This document shows, in pieces, positions 5,756 through 7,248 of a DNA stretch of 7,248 nt; positions within the stretch are counted from its first letter, which is position 1; the number at the start of each line of letters is the position of its first letter. This DNA comes from CBFHSD01 sp965658375 (lineage in GTDB: Bacteria; Bacteroidota; Bacteroidia; Flavobacteriales_G; Salibacteraceae): assembly GCA_965658375.1 (NCBI GenBank), contig CBFHSD010000079.1, positions 1-7,248 on the forward strand. The letters run 5' to 3'. The translations under genes and the position numbers were made by a program. The notes under the pieces are model-generated. The model had not been told where the DNA came from. It did no database searches and saw only the letters and a program-made list of their open reading frames with translations.

Positions 5756-6154
5756 ATGCAGGGTAAAACAGCATTTATTGGGGGAATCTTCATTTACAGC
5801 GAAGACCCAAAAAGCTTGGCAGAATGGTATGAAGCTCATTTTGGGATGAAGCATGAATTCACACCCGACTACAATGCGCATTATATTTCTTATGAATACA
5901 ATGAGCTTGTAACAGGCCATAAAAGGTATGTGGCATGGAGCATTTTAAAATCGAAAGACAAGCGACCAAAAGACCTTCCAAAAACCTTTTCCATCAACTT
6001 GCGTGTAGATAATTTAACAGCTCTTTTAAGCAAATTGGAAAAGCAAGGCATACCGTTTAAAGGTCCTGAAGTGCATGATGAGGGTAGCTTTGCTTGGCTG
6101 CAAGACCCTGATGGCAACTACTTAGAGTTGTGGCAAGATGTTGAAATAGAATAA
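5756..6154 (+). CDS. VOC-superfamily (glyoxalase/bleomycin-resistance fold) protein
   Basis: The 132-residue product is one complete VOC module. The first beta-alpha-beta half starts IGGIFIYSEDPKSLAEWYEAHFGM (8-31); the second half starts FSINLRVDNLTALLSKLEKQGI (78-99) and closes with FAWLQDPDGNYLELWQ (112-127), where E124 sits at the usual metal-ligand position. The first-half His found in glyoxalase I is absent from GGIFIYS, so full GlxA-type metal binding is not evident. Members act as dioxygenases, lyases, isomerases or drug-binding proteins, and nothing here picks one. ATG 5756 is preferred over a TTG at 5747 that overlaps the preceding gene, leaving a one-base gap after the Fe-S protein stop. 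It is probably the last gene of the operon, since the glycosyltransferase behind it has its own promoter-like box. Confidence 0.88.
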   Translation: MQGKTAFIGGIFIYSEDPKSLAEWYEAHFGMKHEFTPDYNAHYISYEYNELVTGHKRYVAWSILKSKDKRPKDLPKTFSINLRVDNLTALLSKLEKQGIPFKGPEVHDEGSFAWLQDPDGNYLELWQDVEIE

Positions 6155-6162
6155 GCCATGGC

Positions 6163-6193
6163 TCTGCCTAGCTCAATCACAATTTTACCTTTG
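6163..6193 (+). promoter_or_regulatory. probable promoter of the glycosyltransferase gene
   Basis: TCTG (6163-6166) is followed after 19 bases by TACCTTTG (6186-6193), an exact TAnnTTTG -7 box with a one-mismatch -33 box. The box ends 5 bases before the ATG at 6199, so the transcript would be nearly leaderless. It lies in the only gap (44 bases) in the rightward run that could hold a promoter. Confidence 0.5.
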
Positions 6194-6198
6194 CCGAG

Positions 6199-7248
6199 AT
6201 GAGAAAATTCAAAGTGCTTGCCATCAGTCGTTATAGCGATAAAATAGCTTATCGTCCAGAAGCCATGGTGTTCATTCAGCTTTTCAAAGCTGGCGTTGAT
6301 GTGACCATCATGACCGACAAAGGCTCGTATTGGCAGCAAGAATTTGAGAAAGAAGGCATACGCACCATCGACTTTCATCCAAAAAAGAAGGTCTCCAAAA
6401 AAGAAACCGCTTTCATTCGAGAAGAGTTGATCAAGGGAGCATACGATTTTCTTCAACTTTTTAATTCTCAAGCCATCATCAACGGCATTGAAGCCGCCAT
6501 GCACTTGCCTGTAAAAGTGATACTCTACAGAGGCTATAGCGCAAATGTAAATTGGTGGGACCCTACCGCTTATTTGAAATACCTCAATCCGCGTGTTGAC
6601 GCCATTATTTGCAACAGCATAGGCGTAAAGCAAATGTTCGACCGTCAGTTGTTTTTCAAAAACGACAAGGCCGTTGTGATCAATAAAGGGCATATGCCAG
6701 AATGGTATGAGGTTGCTCCTATTAGCCGATCATCTCTAGGTATTCCAGAAGATGCGCTTGTGGTTGTTACCGTTTCTAATAACAGAAACATGAAAGGAAT
6801 GAAATACTGGTTTGGTGCGGTAAAAGCGCTTGAACCGGGTATGAACATTCATTTTGTAGTGGTTGGCAAAGACCACGATACCCCAGAAAACTTGGCCCTT
6901 ATAGAAGCTTCGGCTTACAAAAATCAAGTGCATTTATTGGGCTTTAGAAAAGACGCACATGCTATTATAGCAGCGAGTGATATTTTCATGTTGGCGAGCA
7001 TCAAAGGAGAATCCATTACCAAGTCTGTGATAGAAGCCATGAGTTTGAACACCACACCGCTCATTACCAACATAGCAGGTAATATTGAGTTGGTAGAAAA
7101 TGGTACTTCTGGCATGGTGGTTCCTTCTAAAAATGCCGATGCCTTAGCCAAGGCAGTAACACATTTGTATAATAACCGTGATGCGTGCAAAGCCATGGCG
7201 CAAAAAGCCAAAGAGCGCGTAAAAACCAAATTGAGTACAGCTCATACG
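6199..7248 (+). CDS. GT-B fold family-4 glycosyltransferase, 3' end cut by the window
   Basis: An open frame of 350 codons runs from ATG 6199 to the window edge with no stop. The N-terminal half (MRKFKVLAISRYSDK, then VTIMTDKGSYW, LQLFNSQ near residue 88, VILYRGYSANV near 111) is the acceptor-binding Rossmann domain. From about residue 187 the glycosyltransferase group 1 domain follows: VVVTVSNNRNMKGMKYW, HFVVVGKD (218-225), VHLLGFRKDAH (244-254) and the donor-site E271-x7-E279 motif in GESITKSVIEAMSLNTTPLI. Family-4 enzymes transfer a sugar from a nucleotide donor with retention, usually building lipopolysaccharide or exopolysaccharide; donor and acceptor cannot be inferred. With no signal peptide it should act at the cytoplasmic face. 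About 20-30 residues are probably missing at the C-terminus. The 191-codon open frame on the opposite strand (6118-6693) is a shadow. Confidence 0.93.
   Translation, partial: MRKFKVLAISRYSDKIAYRPEAMVFIQLFKAGVDVTIMTDKGSYWQQEFEKEGIRTIDFHPKKKVSKKETAFIREELIKGAYDFLQLFNSQAIINGIEAAMHLPVKVILYRGYSANVNWWDPTAYLKYLNPRVDAIICNSIGVKQMFDRQLFFKNDKAVVINKGHMPEWYEVAPISRSSLGIPEDALVVVTVSNNRNMKGMKYWFGAVKALEPGMNIHFVVVGKDHDTPENLALIEASAYKNQVHLLGFRKDAHAIIAASDIFMLASIKGESITKSVIEAMSLNTTPLITNIAGNIELVENGTSGMVVPSKNADALAKAVTHLYNNRDACKAMAQKAKERVKTKLSTAHT

Noticed and set aside
6155..6162. GCCATGGC palindrome as a terminator stem
   Set aside because: It has no loop or T-run, so it is a simple restriction-site-like palindrome rather than a terminator.
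6118..6693. 191-codon open frame on the minus strand
   Set aside because: It lies fully opposite the glycosyltransferase and VOC genes, which have clear family motifs; its translation shows no recognisable domain.

Overview
The window looks like a chromosomal stretch of a free-living member of the Bacteroidota (Flavobacteriales or a related order). This is inferred from the moderate-to-low GC content, the near absence of Shine-Dalgarno sequences, TAnnTTTG-type -7 promoter boxes, a CarboxypepD_reg-like secreted protein, a tricorn-type S41 lipoprotein, and a Bacteroidota-style thioredoxin. Nothing in it marks a mobile element, CRISPR array, RNA gene or phage. Genes are tightly packed and no gap exceeds about 105 bases.

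Layout, left to right. (1) The 5' end of a thioredoxin gene runs leftward off the window and is divergent from a PaaI/YdiI-like hotdog acyl-CoA thioesterase (238-672). (2) Convergent with the thioesterase is a small two-helix membrane protein gene (665-1182, minus) that is split by an apparent one-base frameshift in an A-run. The C-terminal 127 codons form an intact ORF, and the N-terminal 45 codons sit in another frame. (3) A secreted protein with an N-terminal carboxypeptidase-regulatory-like domain (1288-2562) converges on a PAP2-family phosphatase gene (2559-3086, minus); the two stop codons share a TTAA palindrome. (4) A rightward cluster follows: an outer-membrane beta-barrel-like protein (3166-4074), a tricorn-like S41 lipoprotein protease (4074-5081, TAATG junction), a TM2-domain protein (5094-5360), a Fer4_19 + CDGSH double Fe-S protein (5338-5754, overlapping TM2) and a VOC/glyoxalase-fold protein (5756-6154). 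Spacing suggests one operon. (5) A GT-B family-4 glycosyltransferase (6199 to the window end, 3' truncated) has its own promoter-like box just upstream.

Working together: the barrel and the lipoprotein protease are the pair most likely to be functionally linked, because they are translationally coupled and both are predicted cell-envelope proteins. The other operon members are small accessory proteins without an obvious common pathway. I do not see a clearly new defence, secretion or biosynthetic system here. The best leads are the split membrane-protein gene, a recurring promoter box 4-5 bases in front of start codons (implying near-leaderless mRNAs), and the barrel/protease pair.
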